This document shows, piece by piece, positions 1 to 10,900 of a stretch of 64,000 nucleotides of DNA. Source of the DNA: Rhododendron vialii (taxonomy: Eukaryota > Streptophyta > Magnoliopsida > Ericales > Ericaceae); contig NC_080559.1 in assembly GCF_030253575.1 (NCBI RefSeq), forward strand, positions 5,850,501 to 5,914,500, read 5' to 3'. Every line of letters starts with the position of its first letter. Position 1 is the stretch's first letter. The notes beneath the pieces were generated by a model. It was given only the letters and a program-made list of their open reading frames with translations, had not been told where the DNA came from and did not search any database. The translations under genes and the position numbers were made by a program.

Positions 1-1005
1 GTATATTTCTAGTCTTACTACCCGTAAATCGCCATAGAAAAAATATGAACAAATCCAATGGTTCATATTATATAGAATTCAAAAACCGCTACTCCATATT
101 ATATAGATGCATATTTATCATAATAATGAGATACTCAATCTCCAACGACAATTTTTTGCGTGGTCTCTTAACATATCAATATATACAAAATAGGCGGTTC
201 TAATTACAAATCAACCGACATACTTCACCGAATGTAAGTAAAGTTATCCTCACCCAAAGCAAGGGTGAACAAAATTACTCTCCTGTTCTAAAACTCCAAA
301 TCCTCCGGTAAGAATCCAAAAAATTGATTTAAGGTAAGCCAAAGCTTTTGTAACACGAAAAATAACTACTCTCGAGTCCAATTGAATTACTGAAACCAAA
401 AAGAGGGTTCTTACATAAAAAAATTGCAGGCATATTGAGAACACCAAACAATATAAAAAAGGGCTACAGAATGCATGAGGCTCCCGCTATAGAGTGCGAG
501 GAAGAGTTAGAGTTAGATGTGCGCAACTTTACCTGTTAAGCAGAGAGACTATTTCCGGGATTCGAATCCTTACCTATGATGCACCAAACATTATGCATAT
601 ATAAAGAAGACAGAGATAATGCGCCCCGAACTCATCACTCAAAATTCAAATGCCTCTGATTCTCTGCAAACATTTTTCATGTAAACGTAAGAATAGAAAA
701 CAGACAATTGTACCAGATACAACATCAGGACTTCAATTCTTGTATTCCCTCTTTCTAATAGCACCAGAAAAAATGTATGTCCTTGGTCATCAATCAAACA
801 ATACCATGCCATGAGCAAGACAGTCGCCGGTCAACGACGACAACATTCTAGTTCCCTCAAATCGACGGTGGTGATGACTCTGGATGAAAACGAAACTCAA
901 AATAGCACCATCGTCGCAAACAACCACGTCCGCAATATTACAAGTCTCAAAACAAGGATGACATCACTATAGCTACAGTTTATACAAAACTGCATTTAGG
1001 TTAAG
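1..1005. other. Gene-free 3' flank of the GrpE gene
   Basis: No coding exon is recognisable here; the short open frames are not convincing. The segment holds an Au-like SINE remnant (about 455-590). Near 78-107 there is an AT-rich stretch, a run of about 30 bases ending in attatatagat, that recurs at about 42190-42220. The 3' untranslated region of the minus-strand GrpE gene probably begins just below 1006. Confidence 0.5.
455..590 (-). repeat. Au-like SINE remnant
   Basis: Read on the minus strand, the segment has a B-box-like GGATTCGAATCCC, then GGAAATAGTCTCTCTGC, a GTAAAGTTGCGCAC block and the terminal GCGGGAGCCTCATGCA...GTAGCCCTTTTTT. This order and the T-stretch end are what I remember of the Au SINE family of flowering plants. 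The 5' part with the A box is not clear, so the copy is probably 5'-truncated or diverged. Identification is from memory. Confidence 0.55.
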
Positions 1006-4000
1006 TTAATCCTCAGGGGACTCCGCTTCTTTGCTGCCCTCGTCACTGGCTTCACTTCCACTTTCTGCTACTTCAACTGGCTCCACAGGTTCAGGCTTCG
1101 TAGGCCCTGGACCAGCCGATACCTTCACCATTGATGGACGCAAAAGTTGATCACCGAGTTGGAACCCCTTTCGATATTGCTCAATTATGACGCCTTCTTC
1201 AAATTCTGTGGATTCATCGCGCATAATGGCCTCATGCAGCTTTTACACCAAAAAAGGCAAATTTAGAAACAATACTTGGAGCAAATTATAATTGCTAAGA
1301 AACAAAAACACTTCTAAACAGTTAAAGCCTACCAAGCCTGAACTCGGGAGTTTCATCAACATGAATAGTTAAAGCCTTTCAAATGTGCATTATTGACAGA
1401 ACGTGATATAAATGAGGTAGTCATCAAATTCTCAACTCCATGATCAAAAAAATGTACTTGTCAATTTGGAACCCATTCTTCTCTAGTCAAACTGCTGAAT
1501 TACTAATCCAGCAACTTATGAAACTTATGATACAAATATGGTACTTAAATGAAACTCACCAAGTTGGCTCGAAACTCAAGAGTTCATTTGAATTACAAAC
1601 GTATCCAGGTCTTCATAAAACCTGAACCAGCTTTATGGAGTGTTTGATAAAGTTCAAGAAGTTTTCTACTGATTTTCGAGCCAACTCGAGAACTCGCCTG
1701 CATTAAGCCAAAGATCAAGTACAAGAATCACTATTGCAATCAAGTATAGTGGGCCATGAATTCAATTACATGGTTCATCCGGGACAACTCTCCACCTAAT
1801 TATACTGGGGAGCATTTCTCTATTGGGTGTTTAGGATTTATCCTATGGCATCTTACACTTATGAGAAGTAAAAAGAAGAGGACAAATAAACCCTTTAGTT
1901 TCCATATTCAAAATTGGTAAAGAGTCGGCACACCACAGGTAAAAGAGGTCAGAAAAGCTGATGAACTCACCAATGGATCAAAGGGTTTCCCTACTGTCTC
2001 CACAGGGACGACACCAAGGGACTCCAGAATCTCCACAAACTGCTTATAGATGCTCTGATAACTGTTGTTGATTTTCTCCTCCGCCTCAGTCTCCACCTTT
2101 ATCTGGGCTTTAGCTCTCTCAAAGTTGTCCAAAACAGGCAACAGATCCTCCACAACTTCCCCTTGTGCATTCGTCAGCAGTGAAAGCCGCTCCCTCTCTG
2201 TCCTCTTCTGAAAATTGTCAAAGTCTGCACTTATCCTAAGAATCCGTTCCTTGGCGGATGATAGTTCTTCAGACAATACAACCACTTTTCTCTCATATTC
2301 ATTTTTCTCATCTTCAATGGACTTGATGATAGCCTCTATCTCAGAAACTCTAGACTCATCATTGCTTGCTATAGCTTCTTTATACGATTTCAGTAAAGCA
2401 ATAATGGCTAAGGTAGGTTCCTCTGCATAGCCACTATCACCCTCACTTTCACCATCTTCCACGGCAACAGCACCATCTAAATTATCCTGTTCAGTAAACC
2501 AATTAGAGAAAGAGTACCGCCTTCAAGAATGTACCAATGATATCTTAATACTAAGTTTAGAGCATCTGCATTACACTCTTCAACACAATTTTTAGTGCCA
2601 ACAATCAGTTTGGCGAGCCAAACATAATAATCTTATCAATTGTAGCAGTTAAAACATGTTAGGCCACAGATACTGAAGACCAAGGAGCGCACACCCAATG
2701 GAGCACACATCTGATCTGTAGACTGACAAACTTGTAACACACATTGGGCACCTCAATAATATCATCAGCTTTTGGCATAACACATGCTTTCAAAGAGTTC
2801 GAAGGGATGCTCTTAGGTATCTTGACAGTAAGGATATAGTAACAGTAGGAGAACATAAGTCACTAAAAATAATCTGCTTACATGAGTGCAACCTCATTCG
2901 ATCAACTGAATTTCCAAAAAATCAGATTACAAGTTTCTGCTAAACTATAGGTTAAAAGAGGATCAATGGCTAATATGAGTCAGAGTCACAAGTCATCCAA
3001 CAGATCCACTTTGCAGATACAACCCTGCACGCAATAGGCATTGAACAAAAAGGAATGGCATGAAACGAATGTGGACTGTGAAACTCAAAACATGTCTTGC
3101 TTGACATATTGGAAGTAGCATAAAATGGAAACTAACAAGTTGGCCACAAGAGAAAAGAGAAAGTTGACCTACGACATTAGCCAAGCAGTTCAACATCCCT
3201 GGGCACGTTACCAACCACAAATTTTCAGGAAAGTACATTAATTTTATGCCCTACGCATCATCACCAACTAGTATACAATCAAGGTCGGAGTTACTTTCAA
3301 CTAGAGACCCCCTATGCATCATCAAAGCAGACATTGCAGGGATAGTACGATTGACACACCAAAGAAGGGGGGCTGTGGAGTATTAGCAACTTTCGACAAG
3401 AAGCTGATCCAAAGAAATAGTATATAAGAGAAATTAAAAGAGAATGACGAGTTCTGAGAGACTTGACAACTACAGGAAATGCCACAAAGCTTACCTAGCA
3501 TGCATAAATTTTTGACTTGGCAGGTAGTATCAACAATCAATACTGAGTTCTTGTTAGACAATGCTGATTGCAAATTCTATTAACTCAGAATAACATTACA
3601 AATTCCAAGAACCCAAAAGTTGTATTTTTAATAGTTCAAACTTAACTTCATTGTAGCAGTCATTTGTTACAATGGAAAGTATGCTTAACTGCTAAGTGAG
3701 TGCTACTATTTCCCCGAATATCTAGAGAAGAAAAGGTGGTGAAACACACCACTAATCCTAGAAATGTAACTGTACCATGCCTTTTAACAATTATGAGTAG
3801 ATTACATATATAAAGTTGGGGCTTGTACCAATATACATAATGAAAACCCCACAAGTTTTTTTTTGAACAGCATGAAAACCCCACAAGTAAACAGTCATAG
3901 TAAGATACTAAGATCCAACAAAATATTTCCAAGGCCAAAACTTGAGAAATTTGCACTCCATTAAACTGAGTCCGCCAAGCACAATGGTGGTTACTGGTTA

Positions 4001-5600
4001 GTGGCGAAGGATGGCTGGGTCACAAAAAAGTACTATTCAAGGGCAGCCTGGAAATACTAAGCATTCACAGAAGGCAATTATCAAAAGAATATCCATCATG
4101 AAAAGTAAGACTCGAGTCCCTTTTTATAGGCTATTTTCTATATACAGAGGGAGATCAATATCAAGGCATGGGTTTCCCACCAAGTTCTATATCCTATCTT
4201 TCTATTCAAAAAGAGTTTTCACAATATCTTATTACTCAATCCATGGCAAGCCCTCCTCCTTGCAATCGCTTCTCCCATCTTTGGCCAAGCCAATTCGCCA
4301 TCTATCCGTCCAACCCCTGCAAGAGGATCAATATCCCATGGACTTTTTTACAAAGATGATAGCGAAATCTCCACCTGCACCCTCTCCATACCCTTCTTAA
4401 TACCACTCATTCAGAGAATTGGCGCACGTCTTAATTACAGTGTATTTCCACTATCTCCGTTCAACAACCATCGTAAGAGCCTCTATACTATTATCCATGA
4501 AATTATTCAAATTTCACAAGAACGAGAATTTAAATTTAGTCAAACAAGAAGTCCAAGAATATCATACCAAACGCCCCACTCTCCTGGGAGTTCAAAATGA
4601 CCTTACTACATGGGGGCCAAGCTCTTATGGCTAAAGTGCTCACCTTGTGACAATAGTTATAAGTAATCAGGAATGATTTCTTAAAGCAAGAAGAAATGAC
4701 TTCGTGGTATATCTAAAATCGGAAACCACATAGATACAGCCATACAGGTGCACCCATACCAAGCTGTTAACTTCGCTGAGTTTACACAAGCTGAAAAATG
4801 AAAAACAGGCGTGTTATAGCAAAGTAAGTTGATGCACAGAGATTCAAGGGTTAGAGATATTCTAGTAAGGACCCGGGTTCAATCCTCATGCTCTCGATCC
4901 TCGCTCTCGCGAATCTTAGCACTTCGAAATATTTTTAAAAGACTCTTCCATGCTCGCACTCATGCAACACGCATTACATGACTTAGTTTTAGAGCCTAAA
5001 CATGACTTCTGACCAATTCCTTTACAACAAATATTAGGGTGCATTTCCGTTATATTATTGGACTATAGGCTACAATTGATCACAATAGTTAAGTGTTGTT
5101 TCCGCTAAATGGTATTTTAGTTGGTATATGTGAAGAGAATGATTTGCCTAGAAATCCGTGAAAATATTTGCTTTTGTCCAATTTGTACATTTAGTTTAGC
5201 TTAGCGGAAACGCCCTAAGTGTACCTACCATATAATCCATAACCCATTTGCAATCTCTACTCCATCAAAATAACTGAGGCGTAAAAACACAAATACAGCT
5301 CTGTAATATAACACAAGAGGGTACCTGAATCTCGGGTTCTTGGACCGCTACCTCTTCGTCGACTTCGGTGGTTTCTCCGCCGGCGGACGCAAAGGGCAGC
5401 AGATTAAGTAAGCGGCGGCGGGAAAGTTTGGTAGAAGAATGAGGAGAGGGGCAGTAACTGTAACAGCGATTTGGGTATGTCTGTGTTTTTGGTCTGAAGG
5501 AAACCCAAGTGAGCTGTTTACGGGATTTGGAGGAGTTGGTGTGGGTTAGGCGAGGAGGAGGAACACGGAGGATTGGGGTTCTGAGGAGGACGGCGTCCAT
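1006..5600 (-). CDS. CGE1: Chloroplast GrpE-type nucleotide exchange factor (co-chaperone of stromal Hsp70)
   Basis: Three exons on the minus strand: 5600-5325, 2486-1971 and 1239-1006. All junctions are GT-AG and phase 0, and they give 341 residues. GrpE proteins exchange ADP for ATP on DnaK-type Hsp70. Exon 1 (92 residues) starts MDAVLLRTP and is rich in Ser, Thr, Arg and Pro, as expected of a chloroplast transit peptide. Exon 2 carries an acidic stretch, a coiled-coil region and the core FDNFQKRTERER and LLPVLDNFERA. Exon 3 carries the GrpE signature region EYRKGF-like (EQYRKGFQLGDQLLRPSMV) followed by KVSAGPGP. The tail is acidic and ends ESPED. Arabidopsis homologues are At5g17710 (EMB1241/CGE1) and At1g36390 (CGE2), from memory; which one this matches is not settled, so the symbol is provisional. 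Intron 2487-5324 is long and has no recognisable gene. An alternative is a mitochondrial Mge1, but the sequence fits the plastid type better. Confidence 0.9.
3840..3887. repeat. Minimal retro-insertion: 16-bp direct repeat around a poly-T stub
   Basis: The 16-base sequence ATGAAAACCCCACAAG occurs at 3840-3855 and again at 3872-3887. Only 16 bases, TTTTTTTTT plus GAACAGC, separate the copies. This is the structure expected from a LINE-type insertion so strongly 5'-truncated that little more than the poly-A tail (minus strand) entered. It lies in the second intron of the GrpE gene. Confidence 0.5.
5034..5218. repeat. Short inverted-repeat element (MITE candidate)
   Basis: The segment starts TTAGGGTGCATTTCCG and ends CGGAAACGCCCTAAG, which are inverted and imperfectly complementary. 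A related stretch, GTTTCCGCTAAA followed by a similar ATATGTGA-G-AGAGTGA block, is seen at about 8150-8230 in the first intron of the AGD14-type gene. This suggests a short dispersed family. Confidence 0.4.
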
Positions 5601-5808
5601 TGGAAGAGAGTAGAAGAGACCAGAGAGAGAGAGAAGATAAAAATATAGGAGAGGGGAAGGTGAGAGATTCTTGAAGGGTTTGAAGGTACGGCTAGGAAAC
5701 GGCGGGTTGCAGCTTAAAGAAATGTTCCTCTTTTATGGTCTGTTTGGAACTTGGAGAAAGAAAAGGATAAGAAGAGAAAATACTACGGAGTACTATATAT
5801 ATATATCG

Positions 5809-6148
5809 GAACGGTTCAAGGGACACACCCATAATCTCATTAACATAGTTTCCGATCAAATTTTTATGATTTGAACCGTTCAATGTGTGCAGAATGTGAT
5901 TTTAAGGGTGCCCGTAAGAAATTAGCAAAAAAAATGACCGGGAAAGGTTTGATTTGAGCTGTTTTTATTTGAACCGTTCAATAAAAAACCGTTCAAAACT
6001 GTTCGGATCAAGCTCTTTCCGGTCATTTTTTTTGCTGATTTCTCATGAATACCCTTAAAATCACGTTCTGATCACATTGAGCGGCTCAAATCATCAAAAT
6101 TTGATCGAAAACTATGAGGTATTTTTTTAGGTGTTCTCGGAACCGCCT
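5809..6148. mobile_element. Fold-back MITE, family B
   Basis: Two long complementary arms lie about a centre near 5980, a GAACCGTTC palindromic cluster. The left arm has AAATTAGCAAAAAAAATGACCGG and the right arm CCGGTCATTTTTTTTGCTGATTT; GTGTGCAGAATGTGATTTTAAGGG pairs with the CCCTTAAAATCACGTTCTGATCACAT region. A partial relative with the same TTTTTTGCTGATTT and CCCTTAAAATCACATTCTGA blocks is at 48285-48420. Confidence 0.6.

Positions 6149-6150
<2 letters not shown>

Positions 6151-6212
<62 letters not shown>
6151..6212. repeat. (TA)n microsatellite
   Basis: About 60 bases of uninterrupted alternating TA are followed by a short ACACAC run. It directly abuts the right end of the fold-back element at 5809-6148. 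Confidence 0.95.
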
Positions 6213-6221
<9 letters not shown>

Positions 6222-7174
6222 TACTAATAAAGAAGGAGTTGAGAAAGAAATTGAATTGAAAATTTTCCCTTACCTTTTTAATGTACCAGATAAGGAATGG
6301 AAAATTTGTGAAGTTAAATATTCTTTTCCACATCTTTCTACAAGTTCCAAACAGTCTCCATTGGATGGTTGATTTCGTCCTTGTCTAATTTTTCCGTTCC
6401 GGAAATGGAAATAAGTATTTATTTTTAAAAAAAGTAATTTCAAGCTCAAAAATTATATGTTTACGTAAATAATTTTCCTATCAATATGGATTTTGTTTGA
6501 TAGATCTCATTGAGATCTTTTATACGGTGAAAAATAATTTTTCATTTATATTATTTTTTAGTTTGAAAATGTGAAATAAGTACTTATTTTTTAAGAAGGT
6601 GTTCTGAAACGGAGCCTATTAGTGCAGTTGTAGGTTAGTGAGTTTTATTTTCCATGTAAATGACTAGGTTCAATTCTTTGGGTTAGATCATAAGAACGGA
6701 AGCTATTTTTGACCTAACCGAATACATGATTAATTAAGAAGCGTGTCAGCTAGTCTCGAAACCCCCATCAAACCCAAATAAAAAAATTCACAAATACAAT
6801 AACATGCACAACATTATGCATGGTTGTGTAAAAGTGTCACGTTGTACTATCAACCATTTTTTTCTATATATAATAACATTTTCCCTCAAACTAATTTGTC
6901 TAGATTTGTATGTGGCAGGGCTGCATCAATGCTCCCAAAACAACAACAACTACTAGTCGGCTACTTCTACCATTCATGGTAATTAGTAGACGGAGACACT
7001 CTCCCATGCAGTCATTTGGACCATTTTATTCTGGACATTTTTAGAATCCCATATTCACTTAGTCATAGATTTCATGAAAATATGTGGTTGTGAAGTGATC
7101 CGGAGCAGTGAACGTGAACTACTGAATGACCATAATCTATCGTTTTTTTTTTTTTTTTTGATCCGAATAATATA

Positions 7175-7336
7175 AGGCTCTGTTTGGAACCTAAGCAAAG
7201 GAAAATAAAAGAAAAGAAAGGAAAATAAAAGAGAAGGAAAATAAGAGGAAAATTGGAGAAAAAGTTTATTATTCACTGCATTTGCAATTTTTATTTTCTT
7301 CGTTCTTTCTCTTTCCATGGGTTCCAAACAGAGCCT
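7175..7336. mobile_element. Small MITE with 17-bp terminal inverted repeats
   Basis: AGGCTCTGTTTGGAACC at 7175-7191 is the exact reverse complement of GGTTCCAAACAGAGCCT at 7320-7336. The interior is purine-rich (AAAGAAAAG runs). The direct flanks do not show a clear target duplication, so the superfamily is not assigned. Confidence 0.6.
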
Positions 7337-7380
7337 AAGTATCTAACGTTCAAACAGATCCTTTGATTAATTAATTTAGA

Positions 7381-7660
7381 GCTGTGCTACGTGCACAGCA
7401 AGCTGTGCACAGCAGCGGTTTTCTCCCGCCTCGGGTCGCAAAAAGATGATCGGAGCTGCTCATTTTGTTCAAAATATGTCGTTTAAGGTCTCTGTAAAAA
7501 ATGAGCTTCGTTCGATATCGTTAGAGGCGTTAACAAGACACCCAAAATCACTTTCGACATATTTTGAACAAAATGAGCGACTTCGATCATCTTTTTGCGA
7601 CCCGAGACGGGAGAAAACCGCTGCTGTGCACAGCTGCTGTGCACATAGCTTTTCTGATTA
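7381..7660. mobile_element. Fold-back MITE, family A (copy 1)
   Basis: The arms run from GCTGTGCACAGCAGCGGTTT to the complementary AAACCGCTGCTGTGCACAGC. They include GATGATCGGAGC and the CTCATTTTGTTCAAAATATG block. A single-copy centre of roughly 70 bases (TTTAAGGTCTCTG...CCCAAAATCACTT) lies between them. The same arms and centre occur at 22503-22860. The element sits about 320 bases upstream of the start codon of the AGD14-type gene. Confidence 0.7.
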
Positions 7661-7978
7661 ATTTAGTACTACTACCACTCCACATCGATTCTGTGTACAC
7701 AGAGAAAGTGCACGTACGATAACGTCCTCTCCGCTCCAAGAGAAAAGGCCGGTCAATTTAAAGTTCGTCTCTTTTCCTCTTCAAATTTTCAAAAATCCTA
7801 AAACCCTAGATTCGTCCACCCCTCTCACTCCTCCCTCGTCAATGATCCCTGGAATCCCTGTCAAAAAAACCCCTCCTTTCCCCTCGAATCCCGCTAGAAA
7901 ATTGATTTCTTACATCGAACAACACACCAATCTTATCTAGAAGCTCTCGATTTTCATATCGAATTTTTTTTTTGGAAA

Positions 7979-10900
7979 ATGAGTAGTAAGAGGGAAGAAG
8001 AGCGGAACGAGAAGGTAATTAGGGGTTTAATGAAGCTTCCCCCGAATCGCAGATGCATTAACTGCAACAGCTTGGTGAGATTTCTCTGTCTTCCTTTCGT
8101 TTTCCATGTTTTAGGGTGGGTTTTCCCTAAAAAGTTTGTCTTTAGACAATTTGTTTCCGCTAAAGGGACTTGTATTCGATGTATGTGAGGAGAGTGAACT
8201 GTGTCGAAATTCGTAATATTTTTTTTTTTTTGGCTTTAGCCTGTTTAGTCCTTTTAGACGAAAGGGAAAACGGACACGAGCTTTAACCCGTTTTGTTGTT
8301 GATGGAGCCTCAAATATTGTGTTCTTGCCAAAGCTATTTGGTTAGTTTGGAAGATGTAGAAACCGAATCGTAAAACGCGCGCCCGTTCAAGGGGAGTTTA
8401 GGGTATAATGGATAAGCTCCTTTTGGAGAAATGAAATTGCCATTGAAATGCTCTCTCAACTTGGGTTATCACTTGTCAGAGCTATTTACCCTACGAGACC
8501 TGAGATTTTGTTCGATTGTGTAGGGAAAGGCTATGGTAACATTAGGTGCATTTGTTCCTAAGAAATGCCGCTTAGGTTCATACAAACATGTCTTTGGGTT
8601 GTAACTAAAACCTTAAAGCTTCAAAAACAATGCCGATGCCCATTTGGGAAAATGTCCTGTGCGAAAGTTACTAAATGGGCAAGTCACTAATCCCTAAAAT
8701 GGACAATGTATGGTACTTTATCTGCTGGGTTACGAGCAGACAAACTTTGTTTGACCATAAACATGGAACAAGCCCTCATAGCCTAGTAGAAGTTGAAGTC
8801 ATAATTAACTCTGTTTTATTAAGAATTATGACAGTTTGGTACTCAGTAAGGGCATCTATTGCACCTTTTAGTGGTTCTTTCTTTAGTAACGTACCATATT
8901 TGTGTTTCCATAGAACGTCATGCGGCATCCAACTTCTATGTCTCTGTCTTTCCCTTTCATTCTCTTAGGCGGCCAAGTGACAAAGTGAGTTTAACATTGT
9001 TGAGAAACATAAGTCAATAACTACTTGTTAAATTTATTGGGTTTATTCTTTTCCCTCTTTTAGTTTCTAATTTATTTTGTTATTATTTGTGTTGTTCACA
9101 TTACTATCTTGATGTTAATATGTTTGCAGGGACCTCAGTATGTTTGTACAAACTTTTGGACATTTGTCTGTATGACGTGCAGTGGGATACAGTGAGTATT
9201 GTAGTTTGTTTTATTACTTCTTCTTTTCGTTAATGGTTTGGATATGTATATTCGGAAAAAGATGTCCTTGTGTTCTACTTAAAGATTGTTTCTACAGGAG
9301 CTGATTTTCTATTATGGACCAAATTAGAAGTTGGGCCTTTTTCTTTTTTGACGAGGGATTAAAGCCTAAATGTTGGTTATTGTAGATACATGCAATAAAA
9401 TGCTGTGCCAATGTGTACGATTGTAATAGCTGATGACTTAAAAATATCTATCTTGATGTCCGAAAACATCCTGTTTAAATAATGTTTTCGGCTATGTAAT
9501 GATGCTTTCAAGCCACTACTTCTAAAGGATGAACATTAAGGGATGGCAACTGGGTGGGTTTTGACAGGCGAGCCTCCACTTTTTTCTAAGAGGGTCACCC
9601 TTATCATGTCCCAACCTTGAGGTAACGCTATTTGAAATCTAAACTTGGTAGGTTGGGTATCTAGTACCTGCAGTATAGTATTCTGAGTATTACGTATTGG
9701 TCGCTGCTGGTAATGAAGGTCCACCTGGCACTCTAATAATCATGTTGGAGTTGGCATTACCGCACTAAGAATCAAAGTCGCTTGGTTGTAGTGGTAGTTA
9801 GCGACGCAAAATATTTGTAGGATGCTTGTTTGTAGGATCTTTCAAATGCAAACGTGTAGAATGGTTGTTTGCCTCTACCAACTGTGAAACCTATTTGTAG
9901 GCAGCTTCAACTGACAAGTTCTTGCCATAACCTACTTGGGCCCCATAAAGCCAATTGAAGTCGGATGTGTACAGTTCTCAAAATATCATGTATCAATGTT
10001 CTTAATGCTCAAAGTTATGTATCCGTGTTTGTTCTTGCACTTCTTTTTTTCCTGGTTTATATTACAGGGTATAGATTGACATGGGTGCTCTTATACATAT
10101 TTTTTCTGTTTGTACTTCACTGTTTGTTATGTATTCACCTTTTGTGTATCACAGCCGTGAGTTCACCCATCGTGTAAAGTCTGTATCCATGGCCAAGTTT
10201 ACTTTCCAGGAAGTTGAATCTCTTCAAAAAGGTGGTAATCAGGTACAGTTGCAGTTTTATTTTATTTTCTTTCTTAGGTAGGAAGGTTTAGCTTTTTGCT
10301 CACGTGACATTCACTTTCTTCAGCGTGCAAGGGAAACTTTTCTGAAGGATTGGGACTCGCAGAGGCAAAGACTGCCTGATAGCAGGTGCAAGATTCACAA
10401 CCTGATGCTCTGGTGCTAAGCAAATTAGATATTGCAAAAAAAGGGATTCTCATTTTGTTGTTGTCTTTGCAGTAATGCTGATAAAGTTCGGGAGTTTATA
10501 AAGAATGTATATGTGGACCGAAAATATGCTGGGGGAAAAACCTCTGACAAACCTCCAAGGGACATGCAGGCAATCTATTCCTAAACCAATTTTACTTGAG
10601 AAAGAAAAAAACAAAAAACAGGGAAATATATCCAAGCCGATAATTTATACTTTATAGATAAGGTTTGGGAGCTAAGGTTTGATACGTTTGTACTACATAG
10701 CTTTTTTGGTTGGTCAACATTTCTAATCATGAATTCCAAATGCCAACCAAACACGGGAAAACATGCAGAAAAAGCAAGTTTCTGCAAATTTGTTTTAAAT
10801 GTTAAAAATCTTTTATGACATAGAATATTCTTTGTCAAAAATAAAAAAGGAGCCTTAGTGTTGGTTCACATGGAAACCTTTTTTAATTGTGCTGCACTTG

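Larger units (their letters stand above)
5601..7978. other. Divergent intergenic region between the GrpE and AGD14-type genes
   Basis: Both genes are transcribed outward from this 2.4-kb segment, so it must hold both promoters. No core promoter motif stood out. Most of the middle is taken up by three inverted-repeat elements (5809-6148, 7175-7336, 7381-7660) and an AT microsatellite (6151-6212). The clean promoter-proximal stretches are about 200 bases next to GrpE and about 320 bases next to AGD14. Confidence 0.6.

Noticed and set aside
4820-4960. Possible tRNA or SINE signal (GGGTTCAATCC at about 4866)
   Set aside because: A B-box-like sequence is present, but I could not find a matching A box, a cloverleaf or target duplications.
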